This document shows, one piece after another, positions 35,030 through 44,674 of a stretch of DNA of 64,000 nt. This stretch comes from an uncultured Bryobacteraceae bacterium. Its GTDB lineage: Bacteria > Acidobacteriota > Terriglobia > Bryobacterales > Bryobacteraceae. The notes beneath the pieces are model-generated. The model ran no database searches. It had not been told where the DNA came from and saw only the letters and a program-made list of their open reading frames with translations. Within the stretch, counting starts at the first letter, position 1, and every line of letters begins with the position of its first letter. The translations under genes and the position numbers were made by a program. The stretch lies in assembly GCA_938003835.1 (NCBI GenBank), contig CALKXJ010000007.1, positions 248,001 to 312,000 on the forward strand. Direction: 5' to 3'.

Positions 35030-36289
35030 TCAGACGAGGCGGCGGATCTGCGCCCCTACAGCAGCCAACTTCTCTTCAATGCGCTCGTAGCCGCGGTCGA
35101 TGTGATAGACGCGATCGATGACGGTCTCGCCGCTCGCGACCAGACCGGCAAGCACGAGGGAGGCGCTGGCACGCAAGTCCGAAGCGATCACCTGGGCGCC
35201 GCTTAAGGGTCGCGGCCCGGCGACGATGGCCTGCCGGCCGACGACGCGGATGCTGGCGCCCATGCGCACCAGCTCGAGCGCGTGCATGAAGCGGTTTTCG
35301 AAGATCGTCTCGGTGATGAAGCTGATGCCGTCGGCCTGGGTCATCAAGGCCATGAACTGCGCCTGAAGATCGGTGGCGAAGCCGGGATATTCCTCGGTGA
35401 CCACGTCGACCGCGGTGAGGCGCCCGCGGCCGCGGACGCGCAGCCTGCCGTTGCCCGCCCGGCGCACCTCGACGCCGGCCTGGCGGAGCTTGGCGATCAG
35501 CGCGGCAAGGTGATCCGGATTGCATCCGGTGACGAGAAGGTCGCCGGAGGTGATGGCGCCGGCGATCAGAAACGTACCCGCTTCGATGCGGTCCGGGATG
35601 ATGGTGTGATCGGCCCCATGCAGGCGCGAGACGCCGCGGATGCGGATGGTCGAGGTCCCGGCGCCTTGGATTTGGGCGCCCATCTTCACGAGAAGTGCGG
35701 CCAGGTCGGCAACCTCCGGCTCGCGAGCGGCGTTCTCGAGCACGGTCTCGCCCTCAGCCAGCACCGCGGCCATGAGCAGGTCCTCGGTGCCCGTAACGGT
35801 GATCCTGTCGAAATGGATGAGGGCGCCGCGCAGGCCCTGCGGGGCCTCGGCCTCGATATAGCCGTGGACCTGGCGGAGGGTGGCGCCGAGCTGTTCGAGC
35901 CCCGCGATGTGAAGGTTGATCGGGCGCGCGCCGATGGCGCAGCCGCCGGGGAGCGACACACGGGCGCGCCCGGTGCGGGCAAGCAGCGGTCCCAGGACCA
36001 GGCTCGAGGCCCGCATGGTCTTGACAACCTCGTAGGGGGCTTCGGGCCGGCTGATCTCGGCCGCGGTGACGCAAACGGAGCCGTCTTCGCGCCGCTCCGC
36101 CTGCGCGCCGTTGAGTTGGAGAAGGTGGAGCATGGTGCGAACGTCGCGCACGTCGGGGATGCGGCGCAGCGTGACCGCCTCGGGTGTCAGCAGGCAGGCG
36201 GCGAGAGTGGGCAATGCCGAATTCTTGGCCCCGCTCACGGGAATTTCGCCTTCGAGCGGCACTCCGCCCCGGACGAGAAACTTATCCAC
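35030..36289 (-). CDS. murA: UDP-N-acetylglucosamine 1-carboxyvinyltransferase MurA
   Basis: MurA transfers enolpyruvate from PEP to UDP-GlcNAc, the first committed step of peptidoglycan synthesis, in the cytoplasm. The 419-residue protein starts at GTG (VDKFLVRGG), with Lys22 in SGAKNSALP and the reactive Cys117 in [16 protein letters not shown] Cys at this place usually means fosfomycin sensitivity. Later signatures are [39 protein letters not shown] and [13 protein letters not shown]. The start lies inside the murQ end (8-bp overlap), so translation is coupled. Confidence 0.96.
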   Translation of the reverse strand: MDKFLVRGGVPLEGEIPVSGAKNSALPTLAACLLTPEAVTLRRIPDVRDVRTMLHLLQLNGAQAERREDGSVCVTAAEISRPEAPYEVVKTMRASSLVLGPLLARTGRARVSLPGGCAIGARPINLHIAGLEQLGATLRQVHGYIEAEAPQGLRGALIHFDRITVTGTEDLLMAAVLAEGETVLENAAREPEVADLAALLVKMGAQIQGAGTSTIRIRGVSRLHGADHTIIPDRIEAGTFLIAGAITSGDLLVTGCNPDHLAALIAKLRQAGVEVRRAGNGRLRVRGRGRLTAVDVVTEEYPGFATDLQAQFMALMTQADGISFITETIFENRFMHALELVRMGASIRVVGRQAIVAGPRPLSGAQVIASDLRASASLVLAGLVASGETVIDRVYHIDRGYERIEEKLAAVGAQIRRLV

Positions 36290-37190
36290 GGCCGGACTCC
36301 TGGAGGGCGGCAGAGACACGGCCGCCTGCTTCCGCCAGACGCCGCTCGGCCTCAGCACGGCTCAGGCCGGTGCGGGCCATGACGATGGCGACCTTGACGT
36401 TGTCGCCGGCGGCAGCGAGCAAGCGGTCTGCCTCCTCCTCGGGGACGCCTGCCGCCTGCCGCAGGATGCGCCGGGCACGGGCGCGGAGCTTCACGTTCGT
36501 GGGCTGCACGTTGACCATCAGGTTGCCGTAGACGTGCCCCAGGCGGATCATGGTGGCCGTGCTAAGCATATTGAGCACGAGTTTGGCAGCCGTGCCGGCT
36601 TTCAGGCGCGTCGAGCCCGCGATGATCTCAGGCCCAGTGAGCGGCACGATGGCGACGTCCACCAGCCCGGCAAGCGGGGAGCCGGGATTCGAGGTGATGC
36701 CGACGGTGGCCGCGCCCAAACGCCGGGCCCATTCCACCGCGCCGAGCACGTACGGCGTGCGGCCGCTGGCGGCGATGCCCACCAGGACGTCGGAAGGGGC
36801 GAAGCCCCGGGCGGTCAGGTCACGGACAGCGCCCTCGGGGTCGTCTTCGCTGGCTTCGGTGGACCGGGTGAGCGCCTTCTCGCCTCCGGCGATGACGGCT
36901 TGGACGAGGTCGGGCGGGACACGGAACGTCGGCGGACACTCGGCGGCATCGAGCGCGCCGAGGCGGCCGCTGGTGCCGGCGCCCACATAGAAAAGGCGGC
37001 CGCCGCGCGAGAGGCGGTCCACGATGATGTCCACGGCGCGCGCGATCCGGGGAATTTCAGCCCCGACCGCCGGAGCGACCTTGTGATCCTCGGCGTTCAT
37101 GATTCGGAGGATCTCCTCGGTGGAACGCGCATCGATGCCGTAGGAGGAAGGGTTCGGCTGTTCTGTTTGCAGGTTATCGAGCGAGCTCAT
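36282..37190 (-). CDS. murQ: N-acetylmuramic acid 6-phosphate etherase MurQ
   Basis: MurQ removes the lactyl ether from MurNAc-6-phosphate, giving GlcNAc-6-phosphate, a step in recycling of cell-wall sugars. The 302-residue protein has [12 protein letters not shown] near the start, then the SIS sugar-isomerase domain ([26 protein letters not shown] with the catalytic Glu, [26 protein letters not shown]). A helical UBA-like C terminus follows ([20 protein letters not shown]). The neighbouring murA uses the GlcNAc branch, so the pair links recycling with synthesis. It begins 9 bp after the isomerase gene. Confidence 0.95.
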   Translation of the reverse strand: MSSLDNLQTEQPNPSSYGIDARSTEEILRIMNAEDHKVAPAVGAEIPRIARAVDIIVDRLSRGGRLFYVGAGTSGRLGALDAAECPPTFRVPPDLVQAVIAGGEKALTRSTEASEDDPEGAVRDLTARGFAPSDVLVGIAASGRTPYVLGAVEWARRLGAATVGITSNPGSPLAGLVDVAIVPLTGPEIIAGSTRLKAGTAAKLVLNMLSTATMIRLGHVYGNLMVNVQPTNVKLRARARRILRQAAGVPEEEADRLLAAAGDNVKVAIVMARTGLSRAEAERRLAEAGGRVSAALQESGRG

Positions 37191-37199
37191 GAAAAACGG

Positions 37200-38039
37200 T
37201 CAGATTACGCCGGCCCTGCGCATGACGTCCATTGTGTAGCTCAAGCCCAGGCGGGCGCCGTCCTCGGGCCGCATCGTCTTCAGGCCGCGGCCGAAGACCT
37301 CGGGGCTGACGGCGTCCCGATAGCCAATCTTGCGCAGCGCGCCGAAAAAGCCTGGCCAATCGACGGCGCCTTCGCCAGGCATCAGCCGCTCGCTGTCGAG
37401 AATCTTCTCCGGCGGCAGACCGGCGGGAACGTCGGAGACGTGAACGTGAACAATGCCGTCCTTGCCGGCCCGTAAGATGTCGGCGACGGTCGCCCCGGCC
37501 AGGTGCCAGTGCCAGCTATCGAGCAGCAGCCCGAGGTTGGGGCCGCACTCGCGCGCAAAGTCGAGCATCTCATCCATCCGGTAGATGAACTCGTGCGGAA
37601 AGCGCCGGCGCAGGTGCAGCGGGCCGAGGAACTCCAAGCCCAGACGCACGCCATGTTTGTTTAGAATTTCCGCGCAGGCCTGGATGCGTTCCTTGAGGAT
37701 CTGCCGCTGCTCGGCCTTGGGCCGCTCGCTTGAAGACATCACCCAGGTGGCCATGCGCGGGCAGCCGATGGCGCGGGCAAACCGCGCGGCCTCTTCGAGC
37801 TTCGCCAACCCTTGCTGGAAGACAGACTCATCCTGGCGGAAATCGACCGGCAAGCCGACGATGCCGGGTCGAAGTTTGAGCCGCGCCAGCAGGGCGCGCG
37901 TGGCCTCCACGCCGTCGCGCATCGCGGCGCCGAGATTGACGTCGACGGCTGCGTAGCCAACGCGCGCGGCCAGCTCGGCAAACTCGGTCCAGCTGAGCTG
38001 GCCGCCGGCGACGAGCGTGCCGTTCAGCGATACGTACAT
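37200..38039 (-). CDS. Sugar phosphate isomerase/epimerase (xylose isomerase-like TIM barrel)
   Basis: This AP-endonuclease-2 superfamily protein has 279 residues. It contains RLGLEFLGPLHLR (metal-ligand Glu), NLGLLLDSWHWHLAG (Asp and His) and IVHVHVSDVPAG (His and Asp), the usual metal site of these barrels, which isomerise or epimerise sugars such as hydroxypyruvate, tagatose or inosose. The substrate cannot be given. ATG at 38039 is used; a TTG eleven codons upstream would also be in frame. Its position before murQ-murA suggests a role in amino-sugar or cell-wall sugar use, or it may just share the operon. Confidence 0.8.
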   Translation of the reverse strand: MYVSLNGTLVAGGQLSWTEFAELAARVGYAAVDVNLGAAMRDGVEATRALLARLKLRPGIVGLPVDFRQDESVFQQGLAKLEEAARFARAIGCPRMATWVMSSSERPKAEQRQILKERIQACAEILNKHGVRLGLEFLGPLHLRRRFPHEFIYRMDEMLDFARECGPNLGLLLDSWHWHLAGATVADILRAGKDGIVHVHVSDVPAGLPPEKILDSERLMPGEGAVDWPGFFGALRKIGYRDAVSPEVFGRGLKTMRPEDGARLGLSYTMDVMRRAGVI

Positions 38040-38125
38040 GAGCTCTCGGACCCATTCATCATACCGCGGCAAGCCGTCCGTCCCCGTGCGGTGCTAGGAT
38101 AGCGAAGACACGACGCCGGCGCACG

Positions 38126-38479
38126 ATGAGTAAACGGATGGAGATCAGCCACCGGGAAGCAGGTCCCGGGATCGCGGTGATCCAGGTGGGTGGCCGGGTG
38201 ATGCTGGGCGAGGAGAGCGCCCAGATCGAGACCCGGATCGAGGAGCTGCTGGCGAAGGGATTTCGCCAATTCATTTTCGAGCTCTCCGGCGTCACCCATA
38301 TCGACAGCACCGGCATCGGGCGGTTCATCGCCTGCCTCCATCGGGTGACGCGGGCCGGCGGGATCCTGCGCATGGCGGCGGCGAGCCCCGTCGTGCGAGA
38401 CGCGTTTCGCGTCACGCGCCTCGATACGATATTCGAGTTTTTTCCCGATGTCGATTCGGCGATGAGCGGGCTGAGCTGA
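38126..38479 (+). CDS. STAS-domain anti-sigma factor antagonist
   Basis: The 117-residue single-domain protein contains the phosphorylation site HIDSTGIGRF, with Ser61 equivalent to the serine phosphorylated in SpoIIAA/RsbV. Such proteins bind a kinase anti-sigma factor in the unphosphorylated state and release the sigma factor. It starts 87 bp from the divergent isomerase gene and lies 29 bp before glcE. No partner RsbW-like kinase is nearby, so its target is unknown. Confidence 0.9.
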   Translation: MSKRMEISHREAGPGIAVIQVGGRVMLGEESAQIETRIEELLAKGFRQFIFELSGVTHIDSTGIGRFIACLHRVTRAGGILRMAAASPVVRDAFRVTRLDTIFEFFPDVDSAMSGLS

Positions 38480-38508
38480 GGGCTTTTCTCCGCTCAGGAC
38501 GGCAACGT

Positions 38509-39651
38509 ATGGAGACGCTCAGACCCAAAAGCATCGATGAGCTGGCCGAGGCCCTGCGGGAGGCGGCCGGCGGCGGCAAGCGCATACGACTGGGCGGGAA
38601 CTTCACCAAGAACCGCATGGGCGGCCCGTCTCCGGCGCCGGACGTGGTGATTTCCACCTGCGAACTGCGGCGGATCGTCGAATACGACCCGCGGGATCTC
38701 ACCATCAGCGTCGAAGCGGGGCTGCCTTTCGCTGAGCTGGAGCGAATCGCCGGCGAGCACAAGCAGATGGCGCCGCTCGATCCGCCTTTCTACGCCGGGG
38801 CGACAGTCGGGGGTGTCGTCGCCGCCAACACGAACGGCCCTCGCCGCCGGCTCTACGGCGCTTGCCGGGACCTGGTCATCGGCATGAAGTTCGTCACGCT
38901 CGAGGGCAAGCTCGTCAGCTCGGGCGGCATGGTGGTGAAGAATGCTGCGGGTCTGGATATGGCGAAGTTGATGGTCGGCTCGATGGGCACGCTCGCCGCC
39001 ATCGCGGTGGTAAATTTCCGCCTGGCGCCGCGACCACCCGCCAGCCGGACCTACGCCTCGAGCTTCTCCACGCTCGCGGAAGCCTTCGCTGCACGTGACG
39101 CGTTGCTCCGAAGCCCGTTGCAGCCGGTGGCGATCGATCTGCTCAATCCGGCGGCAGCGGCACGCATCGGCCGGCAAGGCTATCTGTTGGTGGTGCAGGT
39201 GGGCGGCAGCGAGGCAGTGATGGAGCGCTACGCTAGGGAGCTTGGGCGCGCCGCCGTGGAGGGCGAGTCCGAGGCCGAGCTCTGGCGGAGGATTCGCGAG
39301 TTCACACCCGAGTTTCTCGCTGCGCACCCTCAGGGAGCCATACTGCGCATCTCATCGACGTTGAGCGGGCTCAAGCAGGTGATGGGCGCCATCAGTGCCC
39401 CCATCGTGGCGCGCGCCGGCACCGGCGTCGGCTATGCTTACCTGGACGATGCGGAACAGGCCGCTCGTACCCTGGCAGACGCCACCGAGCGGGGGTGGAA
39501 GGCGGTGATGGAATTCCTACCGGAAAAGCCCCCGGCGGGCCTGGTGCCCTGGCCGGCGCCCGGGGATGACTTTGCCATCATGGAAAAGATCAAGCGGATG
39601 TTCGATCCCGGGCATCTGCTGAACCCGGGCAGACTGTATGGCCGTCTCTGA
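38509..39651 (+). CDS. glcE: Glycolate oxidase FAD-binding subunit GlcE-like
   Basis: The 380-residue flavoprotein has an FAD_binding_4 domain: IRLGGNFTKNRMGG, TCELRRIVEYDPRDLTISVE and AGATVGGVVAANTNGPRRRLY, then SSGGMVVKNAAGLDMAKLMV, which contacts FAD. The end MFDPGHLLNPGRLYG is typical of the family's cap domain. In glycolate oxidase, GlcE works with GlcD and GlcF to pass electrons from glycolate to the membrane. GlcF overlaps it by 14 bp, but no GlcD gene is in the window. The pair could serve another 2-hydroxy acid. Confidence 0.88.
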   Translation: METLRPKSIDELAEALREAAGGGKRIRLGGNFTKNRMGGPSPAPDVVISTCELRRIVEYDPRDLTISVEAGLPFAELERIAGEHKQMAPLDPPFYAGATVGGVVAANTNGPRRRLYGACRDLVIGMKFVTLEGKLVSSGGMVVKNAAGLDMAKLMVGSMGTLAAIAVVNFRLAPRPPASRTYASSFSTLAEAFAARDALLRSPLQPVAIDLLNPAAAARIGRQGYLLVVQVGGSEAVMERYARELGRAAVEGESEAELWRRIREFTPEFLAAHPQGAILRISSTLSGLKQVMGAISAPIVARAGTGVGYAYLDDAEQAARTLADATERGWKAVMEFLPEKPPAGLVPWPAPGDDFAIMEKIKRMFDPGHLLNPGRLYGRL

Positions 39652-40930
39652 ACTGGTGCGAATCGATCAGCCTTCGCTGGTGGACTTGGACCGGTGCGTG
39701 CACTGCGGCCTGTGCCTCAACGCCTGCCCCACCTACCGCGAGCTCGGCCTCGAGATGGATTCGCCGCGCGGGCGGATTTACCAGATGGTGAAGGTGGCCG
39801 AAGGCGCCATGCCCATCGGCCCGTCCTACATCGAGCACATCGGGCTGTGCCTGGCCTGTCGCGGCTGCGAGAGCGCCTGCCCGTCCGGCGTCCTCTACGG
39901 GCGCCTGGTGGAGGCGGCGCGAGCCGAGATCGAGGCCACCATCGAGCGGCCGGCGCCCGTGCGGCTCTTCCGGTGGTTCGTCTTCGAGCACCTGCTGCCG
40001 TCGCGGTTCTGGCTGCGGTTGGGCGGCCTGGGGCTCTGGCTGTATCAGAAATCGGGTCTGAGGCGTCTGGTTCGCGCCACCGGCCTGCTTCGTTTGTTCG
40101 GCAAGCTGGCCGAGGCCGAGCAACTGGCGCCGGAGGCTGAGCTGCCGACCTTCTTCCGGCACTACGGTAAGACGTTTCCGGCGGAGGGCGAACGCCGTTA
40201 CCGCGTCGCCTTGCTCGGCGGCTGCATCGCCAACGTCTTTTTCGCCCGCCTCAACGAGGCGACCGTGCGTGTGCTCCAGAAGAACGGGTGTGAGGTCGTC
40301 GTGCCGGAGAAGCAGACCTGTTGCGGCGCTCTGCACGTGCACGCAGGCCTGCGTCACGAGGCGCGCAAGCTCGCCCGCCGGAATATCGATGCGCTGCTCG
40401 CAGGCGGCTATGACGCCATCATCACCAACGCCGCCGGGTGCGGCTCGACGCTCAAGGAGTACCACGAGCTGCTCGAGGAGGATCCGGACTACGCCGACCG
40501 GGCGCGGCGCTTCGTCGACCTGGTCAAGGACGTCAACGAATTCCTCGCCTCAATCGAACTCAATCCCAGGCTCGGTCCGATCGCGGCGACGGTGACGTAC
40601 CAGGACAGTTGCCATCTGGCGCACGGCCAGAAGGTGCGCGCCGCGCCGCGCAAGCTGCTCAAGGCGATTCCCGGCTTGCAGTTCAAGGAGATGGCCCTGA
40701 GCGACCTCTGCTGCGGCAGCGCGGGCATTTACAACCTCGTGCACACGGAAATGGCGATGGCGATTCTCGAAAAGAAGATGCAGAACGCCAACCGCACCAA
40801 AGCGGACATCCTCGCCACAGCCAACCCGGGCTGCATGCTGCAACTCAAGGCCGGAGTGGAGCTCTACGGGCGCGGGCAGCGTGTCGCGCACGTCGTCGAG
40901 CTGCTGGACGAAGCCTACCGCGGCTCGTGA
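39638..40930 (+). CDS. glcF: Glycolate oxidase iron-sulfur subunit GlcF-like
   Basis: Two 4Fe-4S motifs near the N terminus, Cys20/23/26/30 (CVHCGLCLNACP) and Cys71/74/77/81 (CLACRGCESACP), are followed by two CCG domains (TCCGALHVHAG and LCCGSAGIYNL), which define GlcF-type electron-transfer subunits. The 430-residue length is normal. It takes electrons from the flavin subunit to the quinone pool at the inner membrane. Its ATG lies inside the end of glcE, so synthesis is coupled. The gene converges on the ATPase gene with only 16 bp between. Confidence 0.93.
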   Translation: MAVSELVRIDQPSLVDLDRCVHCGLCLNACPTYRELGLEMDSPRGRIYQMVKVAEGAMPIGPSYIEHIGLCLACRGCESACPSGVLYGRLVEAARAEIEATIERPAPVRLFRWFVFEHLLPSRFWLRLGGLGLWLYQKSGLRRLVRATGLLRLFGKLAEAEQLAPEAELPTFFRHYGKTFPAEGERRYRVALLGGCIANVFFARLNEATVRVLQKNGCEVVVPEKQTCCGALHVHAGLRHEARKLARRNIDALLAGGYDAIITNAAGCGSTLKEYHELLEEDPDYADRARRFVDLVKDVNEFLASIELNPRLGPIAATVTYQDSCHLAHGQKVRAAPRKLLKAIPGLQFKEMALSDLCCGSAGIYNLVHTEMAMAILEKKMQNANRTKADILATANPGCMLQLKAGVELYGRGQRVAHVVELLDEAYRGS

Positions 40931-40946
40931 GGGGCAGCCCTCCCAT

Positions 40947-43364
40947 TCAGAAAGCGGGCGCGAGCTTGCCCGCGGCATCCCGCCAGTGAGGCGCCCAGCA
41001 GAGGGCCACCAACCGCACGGTGACGTTGCTTTTCTTCGGCTTGATGGTGATGGTCTCGAGCGGCTCGGTCGCGGGATTGATCGCGGCCGCGATTTCCGCC
41101 GCCTCGGCGGCAAGCTGGGCTTCCAGGTCCGCCAGTTGTCTCCGGAGAACCTCCGCCGTCTCGGCGGCGCGCGCCACGTCCTGCGCCTCTTTCCAGGCCC
41201 GCGTGCCGGCGCGTGCGGTGCTGGCGGCCCGGCCGAGCGTCGAGCGGCTGACGGTTTTTCGCCCGAATAGCACACCGACAACCGTGGCGCCGAAGGAGAT
41301 CGCCGTGTCCAATCGTTGCCGGTCGGCCTGTTCTTTCTCCCGGGCCACGGCCTGCTCGGCGCGGCGGAGCCGCTCCTCGATTGCGGCAAGCTTCGGAGCA
41401 TAGCTCTTGCGCAGCCGCTCCACCGCTTGGTCACGCCTCTCACGCGCCGCCTGCTGGAGCCTCGCGCGGAAGTCCCGTTCGGATTCGCCGGGACGCGAGA
41501 TTTCGCCGACCGAAGGGCTCCTGTAGAGGGTGAGCGCCCGCGCCTCGCATAGCCAGTTCACGAAATCGCGCCGCCACGCGGCGTAGGAGGCGGCCTTCAC
41601 GGCTGCCGGAGCAAGCGGCATGAAGAGCGCATCAGCGGGTGGCTCGCGCTCCAACTCGTCGACGTTCAAGCCGATCTCCAGGCTCTCCTGCCAGTCCACG
41701 GCAAGCGCGCCGGCACGGAGCGGAGCGAGCACGAAAACGTCCTGCGCCGAATCGACCTGCATCCTGGCGTCGATGAAGCGCACCTGGGCCGCCGCAGCGA
41801 GCCGCGGCTCGAAAACCAGGCGAGTCCCCGCACGCGCCGGCCCGCGCACAGGCAGGAAATATTGCGGGATCTCGGGAGGCAGCACCGGCCGGGCAATGGT
41901 CTGTTCGACGAGCCGCGTCGCCTCCCGCACAGCCACAGCCTGGCGGCGCGTTTCTGTGAGCGTACGGATCTGCGCCCGGGTCAGCGGACCGCGCAGGTAG
42001 CACATCACCCATCGGGTCTCGAAAACCGAGGGCGCATCCTCATGAACGTTGTGCATCAGGAACAGCCGGTTGCGGAGCTGCGACAGGATCCAGTCGGCGC
42101 GGCCTCGGTCGAGCCCGCGCCCGGCGACTCCTTCCAGCCCCTCGAGCACCCGGGCGCGGTCGCGGTCGGTCTGGAGCCGGCCGATGAACCACGTACCCGC
42201 GTTGGCCAGTCCCTTGTAGTCGAGATCGACCGGGTTCTGCGTGGCAAGCACGACGCCCAGGCCGAACGCCCGCGCCTGCTTGAGCAAGGTGAGTAGCGGC
42301 TGCTTCGACGGCGGGTTGGCCACCGGCGGGAAGAAGCCGAAGATTTCGTCCATGTAGAGGAGAGCGCGGAGGCTGGTGGTGCCCGGCTGCGCCCGCATCC
42401 AGCTCAAGACCTGGTTGAGCAGAAGCGAGACGAAGAACATGCGCTCGCTGTCGGCCAAGTGGGCGATCGAGACGATCGCCACGCGCGGCCGGCCCTCCGG
42501 CGTCCAGAGCAGGCCTGCTGGATCGAGCGGCTCCCCATCGAGCCAGGCCTCGAAGGCGGGCGAAGCCAGCAGATTGTTCAACGCCATCGCCAGGGCGAAT
42601 CGGTCGCGCGCCGGATAGAACGTTTCGAGGTCCATCACGCCGATGCGCTTGACCGGCGGCGACTGCACGGCATGAATCAGCGCGCCGAGATCGAGATCCC
42701 GTCCCTGCCTCCAGGCGTGCGTGAGGACCGTGGCCAGCAGGATGTGCTCGCGGCTTTGGACCGGGTCCGCCTCGATGCCGAGCAGCCCCAGCAGCGCCGC
42801 CGCGGTCGCGTTGACGCGCTCGCGCAACAGTTCGGAATCCTGCAAAACGGCTTCGCCCGGAGCGGCGAACGAACGGAGGATGGAAGCGGGTAGGCCGGCG
42901 GTGCTACCCGGGGTGTAAATGGCGAAGTCGGCAGCGGCACGGAGCCGGCGGATGCGGTCGGAATCCTGGCCCCAGGCAGCTAGGCCGCTCCTCCAAAGCT
43001 CGGCCTGCCGGCGGGCGTACTCATCGGGGGAGAGCCCCTTCGCGCGCGCCTCGTCTTCGTTGATCCACGGCCGGAAGTCCTCGGGGGCGAGATTCGGGAA
43101 GGTGAGCAGCAGGTTGGCGATGTCGCCCTTCGGGTCGATGGCGATGGCCGGAATGCCGTCGAGCGCCGCCTCTTCGAGCAGCGCCAGGCACAGGCCCGTC
43201 TTGCCGCTGCCGGTCATTCCGAAGCAGACGGCATGAGTGACGAGGTCGCGCGAATCGTACAGCAGCGGACGATCCGTCGTCTTTCCGGTTTCCGGATCGT
43301 GGAGGCGGCCGAGATAAAACAGGCCGAGCTTTTCGTAATCGGGCAGGGGAGTCTGGCTTGTCAC
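40947..43364 (-). CDS. HerA/FtsK-superfamily ATP-binding protein (TraG-type) of unknown process
   Basis: The 805-residue protein has Walker A GMTGSGKTG at 49-57, IAIDPKGDIANLLL and a Walker B region LLYMDEIFGFFPPVAN. LLKQARAFGLGVVLATQNPV follows, the pattern of HerA-like pumping ATPases. A long coiled-coil region rich in Arg/Glu/Ala sits at about 640-760. The C-terminal 40 residues contain TITIKPKKSNVTVRLVALCW. There are no membrane spans, and no NurA or other DNA-processing partner lies beside it. Homologous proteins without a partner are scattered in bacteria; DNA or protein translocation is possible, but no function is established. Confidence 0.75.
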   Translation of the reverse strand: MTSQTPLPDYEKLGLFYLGRLHDPETGKTTDRPLLYDSRDLVTHAVCFGMTGSGKTGLCLALLEEAALDGIPAIAIDPKGDIANLLLTFPNLAPEDFRPWINEDEARAKGLSPDEYARRQAELWRSGLAAWGQDSDRIRRLRAAADFAIYTPGSTAGLPASILRSFAAPGEAVLQDSELLRERVNATAAALLGLLGIEADPVQSREHILLATVLTHAWRQGRDLDLGALIHAVQSPPVKRIGVMDLETFYPARDRFALAMALNNLLASPAFEAWLDGEPLDPAGLLWTPEGRPRVAIVSIAHLADSERMFFVSLLLNQVLSWMRAQPGTTSLRALLYMDEIFGFFPPVANPPSKQPLLTLLKQARAFGLGVVLATQNPVDLDYKGLANAGTWFIGRLQTDRDRARVLEGLEGVAGRGLDRGRADWILSQLRNRLFLMHNVHEDAPSVFETRWVMCYLRGPLTRAQIRTLTETRRQAVAVREATRLVEQTIARPVLPPEIPQYFLPVRGPARAGTRLVFEPRLAAAAQVRFIDARMQVDSAQDVFVLAPLRAGALAVDWQESLEIGLNVDELEREPPADALFMPLAPAAVKAASYAAWRRDFVNWLCEARALTLYRSPSVGEISRPGESERDFRARLQQAARERRDQAVERLRKSYAPKLAAIEERLRRAEQAVAREKEQADRQRLDTAISFGATVVGVLFGRKTVSRSTLGRAASTARAGTRAWKEAQDVARAAETAEVLRRQLADLEAQLAAEAAEIAAAINPATEPLETITIKPKKSNVTVRLVALCWAPHWRDAAGKLAPAF

Positions 43365-43414
43365 CTCCCATCAGGATAGATCGGGCCGGCCTGCCGCGCC
43401 GGAGCGAGGCGCCC

Positions 43415-44674
43415 TCAATTCGCGAGCTCTCCCTCGCTGCGCGCGACGAACGCAGCGCAGGTGAGATCGCCGATGACGTTGACGATGGTGCGCGCCATAT
43501 CGAGGATGCGGTCCACGCCCAGAATCAGAGCAATTCCTGATTCGATTCGTCCGCCCAGACCTACCGATTCGAGCACAATGATGAGCGTGATGATGCCCGC
43601 CGCGGGCACGCCGGCGGCGCCGATGGCGGCGAGCGTGGCCGTGACGACAATGGTGAGCTGCGCGGCCAGGTCCATCGGCGCGCCGTAGATCTGGGCGATG
43701 AACATGACGGCGATGGCCTGATAGAGCGCCGTGCCGTTCATGTTGACCGTCGCGCCCAGAGGCAGCACAAAGCTGGCGATGCTTTTCGGAATGCCGAGCT
43801 TGTGCTCCGCCGTTTCGAGCGACAGCGGCAGGGTCGCATTCGAGGAGGAGGTGGAAAAGGCGAACAACTGTACGGCCGCCGTGCGCCGGAAGAATTCGCG
43901 AGGATCCAGGCGCGCCAGCAAACGAATGAGCAGCGCCAGCGTCACGAACTGGTGCAGCGCCAGCCCGACCAGCACGGTCACAGCGTAGACGAGCAGGCTC
44001 CCCAGCAAATCGAAGCCGAAGCGCGCCACAACGGCGCCGATGAGCACGAACACGGCGTAGGGCGCCAGGAGCATGATCCAGCCGATGACGACGGCCGCCG
44101 CGTCAGTGATGCCGGAGAAGAAGCCGATGACAGCGCGCTGGGAATCGCCGCGGAGCTGCCCGATCGCCGCGCCGAAGACGACCGAGAAGAAGATGAGCGG
44201 CAGTAGCTCGAAATCGGCCGCCGCACGCACCGGATTGCGGGGGATGATGTTGAGCAGCGTGTCCTTGAGCGCCGGGGCCTCATGAGCGCGCTGGGACTGC
44301 GCCGCCGCCTCCGATGAGAACTGTTCGGCCAGGGCGTCGCGCGTGGCGGCGTCGATGCGGCTGCCCGGCCTCACCAGGTTCGCCAGCAGCAGGCCCAGCA
44401 CAATGGCGGCCACGGTGGTGAACAGGTAGTAGCCCACCGCCTTGCCGCCGATGCGGCCCAGCCGCTTGAGATCCCCGAGCGAAGAGACGCCCACGATGAT
44501 GCTCGAGACGATGAGCGGGATGACGACCATCGTGATGAGCCGGATGAAAGCCGTGCCCACCGGCTCGAGCGCCACCAGTGCGGCGCGAAGCCATTCGGCT
44601 CCCGTGAGATTCGCCACCACGCCGGCGGCGATGCCCGCCACCAGCCCGATCAGGATCTTCACATGCAGCGGCAT
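43415..44674 (-). CDS. Dicarboxylate/amino acid:cation symporter (DAACS family)
   Basis: The 419-residue membrane protein is of the GltP/DctA type. It has about eight spans with two re-entrant loops, the serine-rich hairpin FSTSSSNATLPLS and the cation/substrate motif LPLGATVNMNGTALYQA. These proteins import glutamate, aspartate or C4-dicarboxylates with Na+ or H+. Its ATG directly follows the ubiD stop codon, so the two may be co-expressed. The substrate cannot be fixed from sequence alone. Confidence 0.93.
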   Translation of the reverse strand: MPLHVKILIGLVAGIAAGVVANLTGAEWLRAALVALEPVGTAFIRLITMVVIPLIVSSIIVGVSSLGDLKRLGRIGGKAVGYYLFTTVAAIVLGLLLANLVRPGSRIDAATRDALAEQFSSEAAAQSQRAHEAPALKDTLLNIIPRNPVRAAADFELLPLIFFSVVFGAAIGQLRGDSQRAVIGFFSGITDAAAVVIGWIMLLAPYAVFVLIGAVVARFGFDLLGSLLVYAVTVLVGLALHQFVTLALLIRLLARLDPREFFRRTAAVQLFAFSTSSSNATLPLSLETAEHKLGIPKSIASFVLPLGATVNMNGTALYQAIAVMFIAQIYGAPMDLAAQLTIVVTATLAAIGAAGVPAAGIITLIIVLESVGLGGRIESGIALILGVDRILDMARTIVNVIGDLTCAAFVARSEGELAN

